NCBI RefSeq assembly: GCF_039645585.1
Contig: NZ_CP147915.1
Coordinates: forward strand, 186,001-250,000
Direction of reading: 5' to 3'
Origin: Sulfurimonas sp. HSL-1656
GTDB lineage: Bacteria > Campylobacterota > Campylobacteria > Campylobacterales > Sulfurimonadaceae
Length of the DNA: 64,000 nucleotides
The notes beneath the pieces are model-generated. The model was not told where the DNA came from, searched no databases, and worked only from the letters and a program-made list of their open reading frames with translations. Made by a program: the position numbers and the translations under genes. Numbering within the stretch: position 1 is the stretch's first letter; every line of letters begins with the position of its first letter. Shown one piece after another: positions 19,276-29,908 of this stretch.

Positions 19276-20964
19276 TTATTTGAGGTATTTTATTAGTTTA
19301 TGGTCACAACGATAAATGTCGTTGTAGAATCTGACGGTGCCGTCATCGTCGACGGCGGCCGTCTGGTAGGTGATGTAGACGGGCAGGGTGTTTTTCAGCC
19401 GCAGCCAGCGGTTTTCACCCGTCAGCAGCAGCGTCAGGAGCGATTTGTACGTGACCTCCGGATCATCAAGCGCGAGCAGGTATCGGGCAAGTTCGAACGG
19501 TTTTCGTACGCGGATGCAGCCGGAGCTGAAGCTGCCGTTGCTGTTTTTGAACAGGGAGTGCGCCGGGGTGTCATGGATGTAGATGTCATAGGGGTTGCTG
19601 AAGAGAAATTTCACATAGCCCAGGGGATTCTCTGCGCCGGGATCTTCACGGAAGACATAGCGTTTTGTATCACGCTCATGCCACTTAGACCAATCCATGG
19701 TGAGGGGATCGATCGGCTGTGATTCTGCGGTGTCGGCTGCAGAAAAGAGTTTGATCTTCTTTTTGGCAAGGTAGTGCGGATCGGCGACGAGCTTGGGAAT
19801 GAGGTCTTCGTTGAGGATCGTCTCCGGCACGCGCCAGTAGGGGTTGAGCACGATGTACTGCATTCTCGAAGCGAAGATGGGGGTTTCGCGGTCACGCCGT
19901 CCGACGATGGCCCGCATCTGCAGCTCCTGTATGTCGGCATGGCGTACTTCCAGGGTGAAGCCCGGAACGTTCACGATGATATAGGGGCCGTCGCCGTGCG
20001 GGGGCAGCCATTTCCAGCGTTCCATATTCAGGCGGATCTTCGCGATGAGTGCACCGGGTGAAAGCGCCAGTTTCGAAGCGGTGACCGGCCCGACGACACC
20101 GTCGACGGAAATGCCGTGCCGTCCCTGGAAGCGTTTCACGGCCTGGAGAAGGCGCTGCTTCTCTGCTTCCGGGTCCGGGTCGGCGGGACCCACAAGATCG
20201 CCGGTCAGGAGAAGACGCCGGGAGATATTTTCTTCATCGGCATAGTCGGCGGCACGCGTACTCCATCCCCCTGCTTCGTCGAGCCGGCGGTAGGTGTTCA
20301 GCGCCGTGCGCAGCCGCTGATAACCGATGTCCTGCGGGGCGACCGACAGCAGGACCTGTCGGATGTTCTGCCGGACCGCATCGTCGTTCAACAGGTGGGC
20401 CGGATCGATAGGGAGGGCATTGTACTCGCTGGTGCAGTTGAGATCGCTGCCGTAGGCGCGACCATAGTGCAGGTCGTGCGCGAGGGCTAAAAAGGCGTCG
20501 GTGAGGAGCAGGTCAAGCTCAGTACGCTGCCGGTCGTCCGGGGCCAGGCACGTTTGCAGCAGTGCGCGGACGGTTTCGCCGTGATAGGAGGGTTCGGCGG
20601 GGTCCAGCCCCTCCTCCGCGATACCGTCGATCATCTGGCTCAGCGCTTCGGCTCCGGGGAGGCATCCATGCGCATTGCTCCAAAGCGGTGCGTATGCACG
20701 CGCGGTATAGAACGCTATCAGGCTTGGCCGGATAGTCGGCACAATCGTGCGCAGCGAGGCATTGTCTTCGACGAAAGCGCGGATCAACAGTGCGGCGGGG
20801 TCGGGCGAGGCTGAGGTCGTATTGCCGTCGCCGGAAAGCTGTACAGCTGCTACGCGAAGCGAGTCGTTGTTCTCCTGCAACGCGCCCAAAGCATGCAAAC
20901 TTCCCTGGAAAAGCAGGAAGAGAGATAAAAACAGTGTGAATTTTCTAATAATGTCTTGTCTCAT
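19276..20964 (-). CDS. L,D-transpeptidase (YcbB/LdtD-like)
   Basis: 562-aa periplasmic L,D-transpeptidase that makes 3-3 peptidoglycan cross-links or trims stem peptides. Order: signal peptide (about residues 8-27), an N-terminal scaffold domain with RPSLIAFYTARAYAPLW, a peptidoglycan-binding domain (KRFQGRHGISVDGVVGPVT), and the YkuD catalytic domain with HDTPAHSLFKNSNGSFSSGCIRV, containing the catalytic His and the SxGCIR Cys. The layout equals E. coli LdtD. The DUF882 peptidase gene follows after about 85 nt on the same strand, so they likely act together. Confidence 0.92.
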   Translation of the reverse strand: MRQDIIRKFTLFLSLFLLFQGSLHALGALQENNDSLRVAAVQLSGDGNTTSASPDPAALLIRAFVEDNASLRTIVPTIRPSLIAFYTARAYAPLWSNAHGCLPGAEALSQMIDGIAEEGLDPAEPSYHGETVRALLQTCLAPDDRQRTELDLLLTDAFLALAHDLHYGRAYGSDLNCTSEYNALPIDPAHLLNDDAVRQNIRQVLLSVAPQDIGYQRLRTALNTYRRLDEAGGWSTRAADYADEENISRRLLLTGDLVGPADPDPEAEKQRLLQAVKRFQGRHGISVDGVVGPVTASKLALSPGALIAKIRLNMERWKWLPPHGDGPYIIVNVPGFTLEVRHADIQELQMRAIVGRRDRETPIFASRMQYIVLNPYWRVPETILNEDLIPKLVADPHYLAKKKIKLFSAADTAESQPIDPLTMDWSKWHERDTKRYVFREDPGAENPLGYVKFLFSNPYDIYIHDTPAHSLFKNSNGSFSSGCIRVRKPFELARYLLALDDPEVTYKSLLTLLLTGENRWLRLKNTLPVYITYQTAAVDDDGTVRFYNDIYRCDHKLIKYLK

Positions 20965-21031
20965 TTCGGTGGACTGTTAAAGGGTATATACCCATATTAT
21001 AGCAGTATATGGGCGAAGGGCTTCTGCGGCC

Positions 21032-21883
21032 TTATGTCCGGCGGCGGTAACTGAGCGCTTCAAGCAGATGCGCGGAGGTAATGGAGGCACTGCCGTCGAT
21101 ATCTGCGATGGTGCGGGCGACCTTCTGAAGCTTCTTGATGGCGCGGAAGGAGAGCGCGAAGCGCTGAACGGCCTGTGTCAGCAGTGCCTGGCCCTCGTCG
21201 TCGAGCCGGCAGTAGGTATCGATACTCGCGTCGTCCAGGCGTCCGTTGAGCACCTCCTGGCCGCGTGCGCGCTGCAGGGCATGGACACGCAGCACCGTGT
21301 CGTGCATCGCTTCCGAGGTAAGTGAGGGCTTGTCCTCGGCCCGGACGGGCTGCATCTGTACATAGAGGTCGATCCGGTCGAGGAATGGGTCGGAGAGCCT
21401 GGAACGGTAACGCCTGATTTCGAGGTCGGTGCAGCGGCACTCCAGGGCCTCGTTAAGCAGGTTACCGCAGGGACAGGGGTTCATGGCGGAAACAAAAAGA
21501 AAGTCCGTGGGGTACTCCACCTTGGAGTGAACCCGCGAGATACGGATGCGTTTGTCTTCCAGGGGTTCGCGCAGGGCTTCGAGCACCTGTTTGGAGAAGT
21601 GGGGGAGTTCGTCAAAGAAGAGGATGCCGTTATGGGCCAGTCCCACTTCGCCGATCTGCGCCCGGTGGCTTCCCCCGCCGAAGATGGAGGCGGACGTGCC
21701 GCTGTGATGCGGCGAGCGGAAAGGGCGCAATGGTGTGAAGTGGGGCTCCCTGCCTTCGAGGACGTCGAGTTTGGCGATGTCGAGGAGTTCACTGTCCGTC
21801 AGAGGCGGCAGCACATGGCGGAGCCGCTTGGCGATCATCGACTTTCCGGAACCGGGGCTCCCCTCAAGCAGGAGGTTGTGCAT
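21032..21883 (-). pseudogene. comM: comM, C-terminal half (interrupted by island)
   Basis: The 283-residue ORF starts at codons GMHN immediately before the Walker A motif LLLEGSPGSGKS and carries Walker B (ILFFDELPHF), sensor regions (AMNPCPCG) and the C-terminal Mg-chelatase-type domain with SFRAIKKLQKVARTIADID. The N-terminal half lies on the same strand at 39,081-39,746, on the other side of the island. ComM is a hexameric branch-migration helicase needed for efficient natural transformation. Reading upstream from the ATG, the frame runs into AT-rich island sequence without a ribosome-binding site, so expression is doubtful. Confidence 0.92.
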
Positions 21884-21902
21884 GCCGCATTTTATACTAT
21901 AG

Positions 21903-22015
21903 AAATATGTTGATTATATAACCAGATTTACACTTCTTTCACCCTGATTTTCCAGCTATACAAACGTGAAATGTATTAAAATGAGGTTATTATACTGTTG
22001 AATATGTTGAAAGAC
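21903..22015. repeat. TGTTGA motifs at left island end
   Basis: AATATGTTGATTA (21,903), CTGTTGAATATGTTGAAA (21,996-22,012): three TGTTGA hexamers before the recombinase gene. The same hexamer and its complement are clustered at the right end (38,962-39,071). Likely recombinase-binding sites (inference). Confidence 0.5.
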
Positions 22016-22020
22016 AGATC

Positions 22021-23517
22021 ATGAAAAACATGAATTACCGATTGATAAATGGCAGGGTCTATTTCCACCATCAAAAAGATGGGGTCGATTACAACGATCC
22101 ATTTATCGCACAGTGGAGCGAGTGGGTATTGCTGAATGATGGGTCGTTAGGTACCGTCAAGCTGCAAGCAGGTCTTATTTTTAAATTCTGGATCTGGGCA
22201 CTTTACTTTCCTGCAGGCGAAAATGAGTCGTTGCTTCAGTATTTTGCCAGGTACAAGAAAGTCATCACAAACCGGGGATTTGAGATCAAGAAGGAGTTGA
22301 CCTTGTATATGGGTCAAAAGTCTGATGTGATGGTTTACAAGGCTGGTAAGACAAACAGTGTGGTAAACGATCTTTCTGCCCTTCAATCATTTTTTCGTTT
22401 CGTTTATGATCACAAAACGTTGCATGATGATCTACCGGAGATGCCGTACAGTGATTTCTACTTTGATAGGATGGATAGAGAGGCTCAAAATGCGAAGGAT
22501 CAGCATAGCATAGGACATGCCTATGGCCTTAAGCCAAAAGGTATGATGCGTGAATCTATGCTTGCACGATATACAGCATTGACTGATATGGTCAAAGCCG
22601 CAAATAGAAAAACCAAGAAAAAGCACTTCATTGGGCTTTCATCTTCACTGGCCATGCCACTTGATTTTTTTGATCATCTCTTAGTTGTAGCACCACCTGC
22701 GGCAAAGCTACTCTACCTTCTTTGTGCCACTTCAGCACGAATTGGACAGGCGTTGCATCTAACCTGGTTTGATGTAGATGTGGATCGCGAACGGGTTTAT
22801 CTTGTTAACCCTCGATCTCCTAGCAAGCAGCTTCCGGTGGATGCCAATGGCTTCCTCTTTTTACAGCAACCACCTCGCAAAGAACTTTTGAAGTTGCATG
22901 GTATCAATCTTGATCTTGGACATCATCAGCTTGTACGGTGGAAAACAGGTGAAATCCCTTCAATTGATGACGATGAGGGACATCTTTTTTTTATCCATCC
23001 CGTGTGGAAGGAAATGTTCTTTCATACTTATTTGAAAGTTTTTAACAACACTCCTGCAAAACATAGAAAAAATAACCCATTTGTGTTTCAGACGAGTACG
23101 GGCAAGAGGCTATTACCAAGCGAGGCTAAGGGTTGGTTAGATCGAGATATTAATGCCGTGCGGAAACAATTCCCAGCATTTGAAGGGGTTCAGTTAGAGG
23201 GTGGATTCCATTTATTTCGGCATATGTTTGCCTCTCTTATGGCTAGTCTTGCCTACTTGGAATTATCTAACGACGAGAGAATGCAGCACATTGATACTGG
23301 TGGCGGCAAAACAGAGAATATTATTGAGATCACGAAAGCAATTACACGTCGCAAAATGGGACATGCGGCAGCCAGCGATAGCATAGAAGTTTATTTCAAG
23401 GCTGATCATTATATCACCGCATACCATATGAATATTCTTCGGAAACGTGTCGAGGAATACAGGGAGCTTCGTGGGCGCATAGGTGAGGCAATTGATGTCA
23501 AAATAGTAGGGAACTAA
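22021..23517 (+). CDS. Tyrosine recombinase, GmtY-like
   Basis: 498-aa site-specific recombinase at the left island end. Catalytic residues are readable: R240 in CATSARIGQALHLTW, H397 and R400 in FHLFRHMFASL, H448 in RRKMGHAAAS and the nucleophile Y458 in SIEVYFKADH. Residues 90-200 form the expected core-binding region; the first 90 residues (FHHQKDGVDYNDPFIAQWSEW) are an additional N-terminal part. Length and position match GmtY, the first recombinase of gamma-mobile-trio islands. Alternative: an unrelated XerC/D-like integrase. The start at 22,021 follows GACAGATC without a strong Shine-Dalgarno. It probably acts with the two right-end proteins in island movement. Confidence 0.75.
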   Translation: MKNMNYRLINGRVYFHHQKDGVDYNDPFIAQWSEWVLLNDGSLGTVKLQAGLIFKFWIWALYFPAGENESLLQYFARYKKVITNRGFEIKKELTLYMGQKSDVMVYKAGKTNSVVNDLSALQSFFRFVYDHKTLHDDLPEMPYSDFYFDRMDREAQNAKDQHSIGHAYGLKPKGMMRESMLARYTALTDMVKAANRKTKKKHFIGLSSSLAMPLDFFDHLLVVAPPAAKLLYLLCATSARIGQALHLTWFDVDVDRERVYLVNPRSPSKQLPVDANGFLFLQQPPRKELLKLHGINLDLGHHQLVRWKTGEIPSIDDDEGHLFFIHPVWKEMFFHTYLKVFNNTPAKHRKNNPFVFQTSTGKRLLPSEAKGWLDRDINAVRKQFPAFEGVQLEGGFHLFRHMFASLMASLAYLELSNDERMQHIDTGGGKTENIIEITKAITRRKMGHAAASDSIEVYFKADHYITAYHMNILRKRVEEYRELRGRIGEAIDVKIVGN

Positions 23518-23614
23518 ATCGTACACGATACTTATCTAGGGGTGAAAAGCAATGATTTCGATACGATGTAGATCATAGAACGGATGACCAAATGGTAAAT
23601 TATCGGGGTTATAT

Positions 23615-26600
23615 ATGATGGAAGTAAAGTCAAGTGCGATTACATATAGTGGATATGAATATCAAACGTTACAAGGCGTTTTATTATTAGCTTATTGGCT
23701 GAATACCCCTGGTGAATATAAGCGTATTAGTTTTGAAGCAGATTTCGATAATAATGAAGCACCGCAAGGAATTGATGATATTGTATGTGAACGCACTGAC
23801 GGAAGAGTTGACTACCGCCAGGTAAAGTTTACACCAAATCCATACAAACGTGAAAATTTCTTTAGCTGGGAATGGCTGCTGAAAAGAACTGGAAAAACAG
23901 AGCGTTCACGATCAATTCTCAAAAAACTTTCTGACGCAATAACACAAGTAATGCCTGATAAATTAGGTGAAGTCATCCTTGTTACAAATAAAATTCCTGA
24001 TAGAGACATTGAGTCTTGTTTAAAAAATGGAAAACTAAATTTTGATCTTATCGAATCAGGCATACGTTCTAAAATTGTTGAGCAGTTAGGAAGTGAGGAG
24101 ATTGCACGAGGCCTTTTTGGGAAGCTGCAAATTCAGCATAGTGATGGTGATTACCATTCGATACTAAGAACTGCTCGAAATGAACTTGAAAGGCATTCTG
24201 ATGATGATGGTATTTATCGTCTATTAGAGAGAGCAAGATGGTGGGCAAGATATAAAAAACAACCATCAGAGGATGGATGGATATATCTACATAATGTTCG
24301 AGATATATTGTCTCTAAAGCGTCCTGAGCCAATTCCAGAGTCTTTTTCCATACCAGACAGTTATTGTCTACCAGATGAGACATTTCATAAATCGCTTCTA
24401 ACACAAATCATCGGTTCATCTGGCGACATCATTACTCTTGTAGGTCCTCCAGGCAGAGGTAAAAGTACTTACCTGAGTTATTTATGTCAAGAATTAGAAG
24501 ACAAGGAAATTCCTTCTATACGACATCACTATTTTCTATCTATAAGTGATCAGACCTTTGACCGCTTCAGTCCAAGGATTATTGCGGAATCGTTAATTTC
24601 ACAGATAATAAGCAATCACCGAGATGTCGGCATCTCATCCTTAAATGCAGAAGACCTTAGAAGTGCATTGGAACAGTGTGCCGCATATTATAAGAGACAA
24701 GAGAAGCCATTTGTATTGATTGTTGATGGTTTGGACCATGTATGGCGTGATAATGATGGCAATAAAAAGCCCCTCGATGAATTTTTTAGAATGCTGCTAC
24801 CAGTACCCGACAATTTGATCCTGTTGATTGGAACACAGCCTGTTGATGAATCAAAGCTTCCTAATACTCTTCTTGAACACTGTCCAAAGGGTACTTGGAA
24901 GTGGCTGCCTGCGATGACAGGAAACGCAATATATCAGTATCTTCATTTTCAATTAGATTCCGGTCGCCTTCATATGAATTGCCATGAAGACATGGTCGAA
25001 GATGAGATCAAGAAAGCGGCAGAGCAACTGATAACAATTACTTCTGGCTTTCCTCTACATGTGATTTATTCTTGCGAATTTCTTGTTCAAAACGGCAAGC
25101 CTTTGTCCTCTTGGAGCCTTGAGCATTTACCAGCCTGTGAAAATAGTGATATAACAAGCTATTATCTAGGTTTGTGGCGACGTCTTACACATAAACAGAA
25201 AGACGTTTTACATTTATGTTGTGGATTCCAGTTCATTTGGCCTCGGGAATCATTTACGACAATACTCAATGAATCACTTGAAGATACTCCAAGTCTATAT
25301 GCTGTTTCATTTCTTCTATTTGAGACAAAATCTGGTGTCCGGCCATTTCATGAAAGCCTCATAGTATTTGTAAGAAATATCGAAGAGCATAATGCAAGAG
25401 TTAATACTCTCATTGGAAATGTATGTGATTGGCTAAATAATCAAGCCCCTGAGTATCTCAAACAAAGTTGGTACTGGTTGTGTTTAGCCAAACAAGGCAA
25501 TTCAATACCCCTCCGGGAAGGAGTTTCACGCGATTGGGTTCTTGATCGTGCATCTGAAGGCTATAGTCTGCAAATGCTTATTCGCCTGTTGGAAAATGCT
25601 GAGAATATTGCTTTCAAAGAGTTTCATTATGCTGAAGCATATAGGCATAGAGTATTAAAAACGCGTTTACTTAATGGCCCTGAATTCCAAATATGGGATT
25701 ATCCAACTTTAGAAATGCTATCTCTATATAACGCATCAGCATCAATAATAGACTTGGAACTCTCTCTATATCGTGATTTCACTCCGAAACGCTTGGCCAT
25801 CTTATCAATTGCATTGTGGCAGCGTCAAGATTTTAATAAAGCAAAAGATCTGGCAAAAAAAGCAATCGATAAACATAGATCACAAATCAAATTCAGAAGA
25901 CGCTCTCACAGAGATGAATCGGATGATGAAGCACATGCAATCATCAGGGCTGGTGTTTTGTCGGACGTCCTTAATTATGACTTTGTTTTTGCAGATGATA
26001 ATTTTGTGCATTGGTCAGAAAGTTACATAAAAGCTTTTAAAGACGCTTGTCTCTCTAAAGGTGATATAGCATTGATGATGAAAGCATTGCAAGTTTTGGG
26101 AAAATCTTCGGAAGGTAGAGAATTTGAGTTGGCGGCGATTCGTACAAGTATTCTTGAAGATTCAGATATTTTTTCCTGGCAAGAATTTTTAGAAAATCAT
26201 TCCCATCCAGCGAGCAAATCGCTTAAGCTGTTGAGAACAAGAAACTTCAAGTCAACAGAGGACAGTTTCGCAGACTTTGAGAATTATAATTGTTGTGCAC
26301 ATTCTGAGATTAGCTATTACGAATGGTTTTTTGAGGCTCTGGCAATTAAATTAAGTGCAGAGGGAGACTTCTCCTGGTTGCCGGCCAACGCAACTAGAGA
26401 TGATGTAGATATCTCTTTTCATTTAAATACCCTTACTGAACTGGCAAGTAGTGTTTCAGAGCTTCTAATGGCTTTAGAGGAGGTCGATTTCCTTCTAATG
26501 AGTGATTATCTGTTAGAAGTTTCATTCCCAAAGGAATCAAGCGCTCGCAGTCGAAGAGAAGAAATTATGTTCAAACGAGATTGGTTGAAAATTTCTGCAG

Positions 26601-29401
26601 ATATCCATCTATTTACAACTCAAAGACAGATCACTTTAGAAGAGCTTCAAGAAGCAATTTCACTAGAAGTATACATGTTAGTTTGGTTGAGACTTTGGTA
26701 TGTCGAGATTGGACAAACTTTTCTATCTGACGCCGCTGCCACATTGCTTCTTGAAAGTTCAATTCATGAACAAAATGAAGAGCTGCAAAATACTACAGAG
26801 CGTGCGAATGACAACTTGGAATTAGCGTGTATTGCTTTACGACATGGCAAACAAGAGTTCATTCCAAACATTATTAAGCTCTGTTGGGACTATACGATTG
26901 GTTATGGTGGTCATAAAGACACGACTATATTTAATGTCTTAGATGCAATAGAATGTTTGTCAGATTGCTGTCCATCAGAAGCAATGACTTTACTTGAACG
27001 GATTTCACCGATTGTATTTAATATTACTGAATTTACAGATGGTGATGAAACCAAGCACGCCCTAGCAGCGATTTCGGAAATATTAACAAAATTAAGCCCA
27101 GTCACATTGGCTTCAAAATATGCTCAGGAAGTCCGATATGGCGAATGGTATGAAGCTGATACTTCTTTGTCAGAAATACTGAAACACACCAGTTTCAACT
27201 CTGATATTGTCAGACGATTTTGTCTCACTGGTCTCTCGCATAAATGTCATCAAATACTTGCAACAAAGGTTGAAGAACATGATGAGAATGCTGAGGCAAT
27301 TGCTGCAGCCATTCAGGAAACTCAGGGAATAGATTTAAAAGTGGAGGATGAAAAAAATGAATCAAATACCGTGGGTGAAAAAATAGAAATTGATCCTGCA
27401 CTGTACCCTCCTGATCATTTAGTTGAACTTGAAAATGCATTAGCTGGAATGTATTCCACTTATAATTTCTGGCCTCGCTGGTATTCTTATTGGGTTGAAC
27501 ATGGTCGAGAACAGGAACTTCTCCAAATTCTTCCAGATGCCATATCTAATTGCAGGGATAAATTGGATGATAAAAAATATTTGTATGATCTATTGTTTGA
27601 CAGTAGTAAAAAGTTCAATGGTAAGAAAAAGTCTTTTGAGTTTTTAGTCGCTGCTCAAATTAGTATGGGAGGCTGGTTGAATTGGCATGAAAGACAAGAA
27701 AACTCGCGTAAACGGCTAAAAAAAGTCGCTGAAATTTATCCGGATAGGATAGATGAATTTATAGCAGCTACTACAACATCACTAGATGTTTGGTATTCAA
27801 AGGCAGATGAACAGATCATTCCAAGCGATAAATTAGTTTATCTCTTGGTTGAGGCTGGCAGAACAGAAGAAGCAATTGGTTTCATCATTGCAATGATAGA
27901 AAAGCTAGAAGAAGATACAAGAAATCTAAATTTACCAAGTCCTCATTGGGATTGGCATGCTATCGATGATATTGATGAAGTATTCATCAAATTACTCGTT
28001 TCAAGATTAAAATGGCCAGTATCTACTATTAAATTGTGGGTCAGTCAACAGTTGGCGGGACTGTTGGTTGAAATGCCTGAAAAAATAGAAGATGTTTTGC
28101 TATCTGCACTGTCCAAGTGTGAACAGGAGTCAGAATGTATTGAAGTATTAGCTGTATTTTTGATAGCAAAAGACTTTGGGTACAAACCAATTAAAGAAAT
28201 TGGTGAGTTCATTCATACGCGATCAGTGCTCTCAGAAATGTTGATTGAAGATCTTGGACTTTCCGTAAAAGGGTATTTCGCAGCTGATTTTGAACCATTA
28301 TGGGTGTCTGATCCTGAAAACAATAGTTTTGAGCAAGCTCAAGGGCAGTATGTCCCCCTTGTATACAAACATACATTAGAGGAAGAAGAAAAAAAAACTG
28401 ATATCCCATTTTCAGAATTTTATGAATCTGAGTGGAATAGAACGTTCAAATATGCTTCGGCTGTAAACAATGAAATTAGCTACTTCTTGAATTCAGATTT
28501 TGAAGGCAGTACTGGTTCCTTCTACACTAACAATAGTCATCGAGGGCGTTCAGCCTTCTTAAGAGTCATTGAAATTGGAAGAAAGTTTTTCAGAATGCCG
28601 GATCACTATGCTGAAATACTTGCAATACATGCTTTACCCATTGAACCCGCATATATTCATTTACGACCGATCAAACCAAAATGGCTCCCCGAATGGACTT
28701 ATGGAAACGATGTGACAGAGACAAATCTGACCCAATTCATAAGACAATGTGCTTCTAATCTAAATGATTCTGAACAAGATGCAGTCTTAGGTGCACTGGC
28801 GTTTCCAATACAAATTGATAAAGATTCCTGGGTAGATTTAACAGTACTCCGGGGTGTTGTTTTGGGGGGACATTCTCATAAGATTACATTCAACGAAAGG
28901 ATGAACGGATTCTCTATAGGGGATAGATTAAATCGAATGATTTCATATCATTGTAATGAACTTGAGCTTGATGATGAGACCAAAGTATTGCAACTGTCGG
29001 GGACTACTTACCCTTTATCGAGATATGGTTATTGGCATTCTGACATGGAAGTTAGAGGAGTAAATGTTCCACTCACATATGCTAAGAATAGGGAAATTGA
29101 AGCTTACTCTTCAAATAGCAAGCTTGTATTTCGTATAGATGGTGATTCTATTGGTGAGTTCGGCTATTGGAACTACAAGTGGGCTCCTGCTTATCCAAAA
29201 AATATTGACTCATTGTGCGGTACTTATACGACTTTTTCCATGTCCAGTCTTGAACAGTGGATGCACAAAGACTTATCAGGTTTAGATCAAGTCTTTATGT
29301 GTAAAGTGTCTTATATCCGAAGAGATCATTCATATTCAAAATATGAAATTGATGAGCAGACTCTAGTAATTTCAGAAGTACTTGCAAAAGATAAAAATTG
29401 A
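23615..29401 (+). CDS. Avs-like STAND NTPase with N-terminal Cap4-type nuclease domain
   Basis: 1,928-aa multidomain protein, probably an anti-phage sensor-effector. Residues 1-210: Cap4/DUF4297-like nuclease, with SGYEYQTLQGVLLLAYW, D54-D55 in GIDDIV and Q69-V-K71 in YRQVKF forming a PD-(D/E)XK-type site. Residues 260-460: P-loop NTPase, Walker A GPPGRGKST (277-285), Walker B FVLIVDGLDH (366-375), then a winged-helix-like section. Residues about 600-1,650: helical repeat-like region (AKDLAKKAIDKH and similar). The end is beta-rich. This order, nuclease-STAND-long repeat sensor, is that of Avs (AVAST) proteins, which recognise phage terminase or portal and then cut DNA. No second defence gene is needed in such systems. 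Family placement by architecture; the trigger is unknown. Confidence 0.75.
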   Translation: MMEVKSSAITYSGYEYQTLQGVLLLAYWLNTPGEYKRISFEADFDNNEAPQGIDDIVCERTDGRVDYRQVKFTPNPYKRENFFSWEWLLKRTGKTERSRSILKKLSDAITQVMPDKLGEVILVTNKIPDRDIESCLKNGKLNFDLIESGIRSKIVEQLGSEEIARGLFGKLQIQHSDGDYHSILRTARNELERHSDDDGIYRLLERARWWARYKKQPSEDGWIYLHNVRDILSLKRPEPIPESFSIPDSYCLPDETFHKSLLTQIIGSSGDIITLVGPPGRGKSTYLSYLCQELEDKEIPSIRHHYFLSISDQTFDRFSPRIIAESLISQIISNHRDVGISSLNAEDLRSALEQCAAYYKRQEKPFVLIVDGLDHVWRDNDGNKKPLDEFFRMLLPVPDNLILLIGTQPVDESKLPNTLLEHCPKGTWKWLPAMTGNAIYQYLHFQLDSGRLHMNCHEDMVEDEIKKAAEQLITITSGFPLHVIYSCEFLVQNGKPLSSWSLEHLPACENSDITSYYLGLWRRLTHKQKDVLHLCCGFQFIWPRESFTTILNESLEDTPSLYAVSFLLFETKSGVRPFHESLIVFVRNIEEHNARVNTLIGNVCDWLNNQAPEYLKQSWYWLCLAKQGNSIPLREGVSRDWVLDRASEGYSLQMLIRLLENAENIAFKEFHYAEAYRHRVLKTRLLNGPEFQIWDYPTLEMLSLYNASASIIDLELSLYRDFTPKRLAILSIALWQRQDFNKAKDLAKKAIDKHRSQIKFRRRSHRDESDDEAHAIIRAGVLSDVLNYDFVFADDNFVHWSESYIKAFKDACLSKGDIALMMKALQVLGKSSEGREFELAAIRTSILEDSDIFSWQEFLENHSHPASKSLKLLRTRNFKSTEDSFADFENYNCCAHSEISYYEWFFEALAIKLSAEGDFSWLPANATRDDVDISFHLNTLTELASSVSELLMALEEVDFLLMSDYLLEVSFPKESSARSRREEIMFKRDWLKISADIHLFTTQRQITLEELQEAISLEVYMLVWLRLWYVEIGQTFLSDAAATLLLESSIHEQNEELQNTTERANDNLELACIALRHGKQEFIPNIIKLCWDYTIGYGGHKDTTIFNVLDAIECLSDCCPSEAMTLLERISPIVFNITEFTDGDETKHALAAISEILTKLSPVTLASKYAQEVRYGEWYEADTSLSEILKHTSFNSDIVRRFCLTGLSHKCHQILATKVEEHDENAEAIAAAIQETQGIDLKVEDEKNESNTVGEKIEIDPALYPPDHLVELENALAGMYSTYNFWPRWYSYWVEHGREQELLQILPDAISNCRDKLDDKKYLYDLLFDSSKKFNGKKKSFEFLVAAQISMGGWLNWHERQENSRKRLKKVAEIYPDRIDEFIAATTTSLDVWYSKADEQIIPSDKLVYLLVEAGRTEEAIGFIIAMIEKLEEDTRNLNLPSPHWDWHAIDDIDEVFIKLLVSRLKWPVSTIKLWVSQQLAGLLVEMPEKIEDVLLSALSKCEQESECIEVLAVFLIAKDFGYKPIKEIGEFIHTRSVLSEMLIEDLGLSVKGYFAADFEPLWVSDPENNSFEQAQGQYVPLVYKHTLEEEEKKTDIPFSEFYESEWNRTFKYASAVNNEISYFLNSDFEGSTGSFYTNNSHRGRSAFLRVIEIGRKFFRMPDHYAEILAIHALPIEPAYIHLRPIKPKWLPEWTYGNDVTETNLTQFIRQCASNLNDSEQDAVLGALAFPIQIDKDSWVDLTVLRGVVLGGHSHKITFNERMNGFSIGDRLNRMISYHCNELELDDETKVLQLSGTTYPLSRYGYWHSDMEVRGVNVPLTYAKNREIEAYSSNSKLVFRIDGDSIGEFGYWNYKWAPAYPKNIDSLCGTYTTFSMSSLEQWMHKDLSGLDQVFMCKVSYIRRDHSYSKYEIDEQTLVISEVLAKDKN

Positions 29402-29489
29402 CAGTTGCTTAAACTGAATATGAAGGTAGAACGACAACATTATTTCATTATGTCGTAAACGCTACGTCTAAAAGACATCTTTGATTTGC

Positions 29490-29846
29490 TTAGCAAAACC
29501 ATTCTGGACGAGCATAAACATAATACCAGAAGATGCGTTCTCCAAGCATTCGGCGTCTGATACAACCTAATATGATCATCGTAAAATTGTACTTTGTTGC
29601 CGCTGCATTTATTGCCGCATCAATATCTACTCTTTCCCCCCATTTGACCCCAATCAGGACACCTTCTTTTTGAAATGGCAGTACTGTAAACTGGCATCTA
29701 TTCTTATCAAAATAGATATATCTGAATTGCGTATCGACCGGTCTCACGTAATACATATCAAACCAGAACACACCCCTTAGCAGCTTACGCTTTGCATCAA
29801 ACACATCGTCTGTCAGTGCTGGGAGATATTGGGCGTCAAGTTTCAT
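29490..29846 (-). CDS. Hypothetical protein in island
   Basis: 118-aa protein that I do not recognise. It is aromatic-rich (GVFWFDMYYVRPVDTQFRYIYF) with a basic stretch IRRRMLGERIFWYYVY near the C-terminus, and no signal peptide or transmembrane segment is evident. It is transcribed away from the SRAP gene, with 62 nt between the starts, and toward the Avs-like gene. No good ribosome-binding site precedes its ATG, which lowers confidence. Confidence 0.5.
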   Translation of the reverse strand: MKLDAQYLPALTDDVFDAKRKLLRGVFWFDMYYVRPVDTQFRYIYFDKNRCQFTVLPFQKEGVLIGVKWGERVDIDAAINAAATKYNFTMIILGCIRRRMLGERIFWYYVYARPEWFC

Positions 29847-29908
29847 GATTGAAGTATATGACCAACACTAAAGACATCGACTGAAATATGACGTGGTAAA
29901 ATAAGTCT

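Noticed and set aside
21032-21883. comM split explained by a frameshift or assembly error
   Set aside because: The two halves are 17 kb apart, separated by AT-rich sequence with recombinase genes at both ends, which is an insertion.
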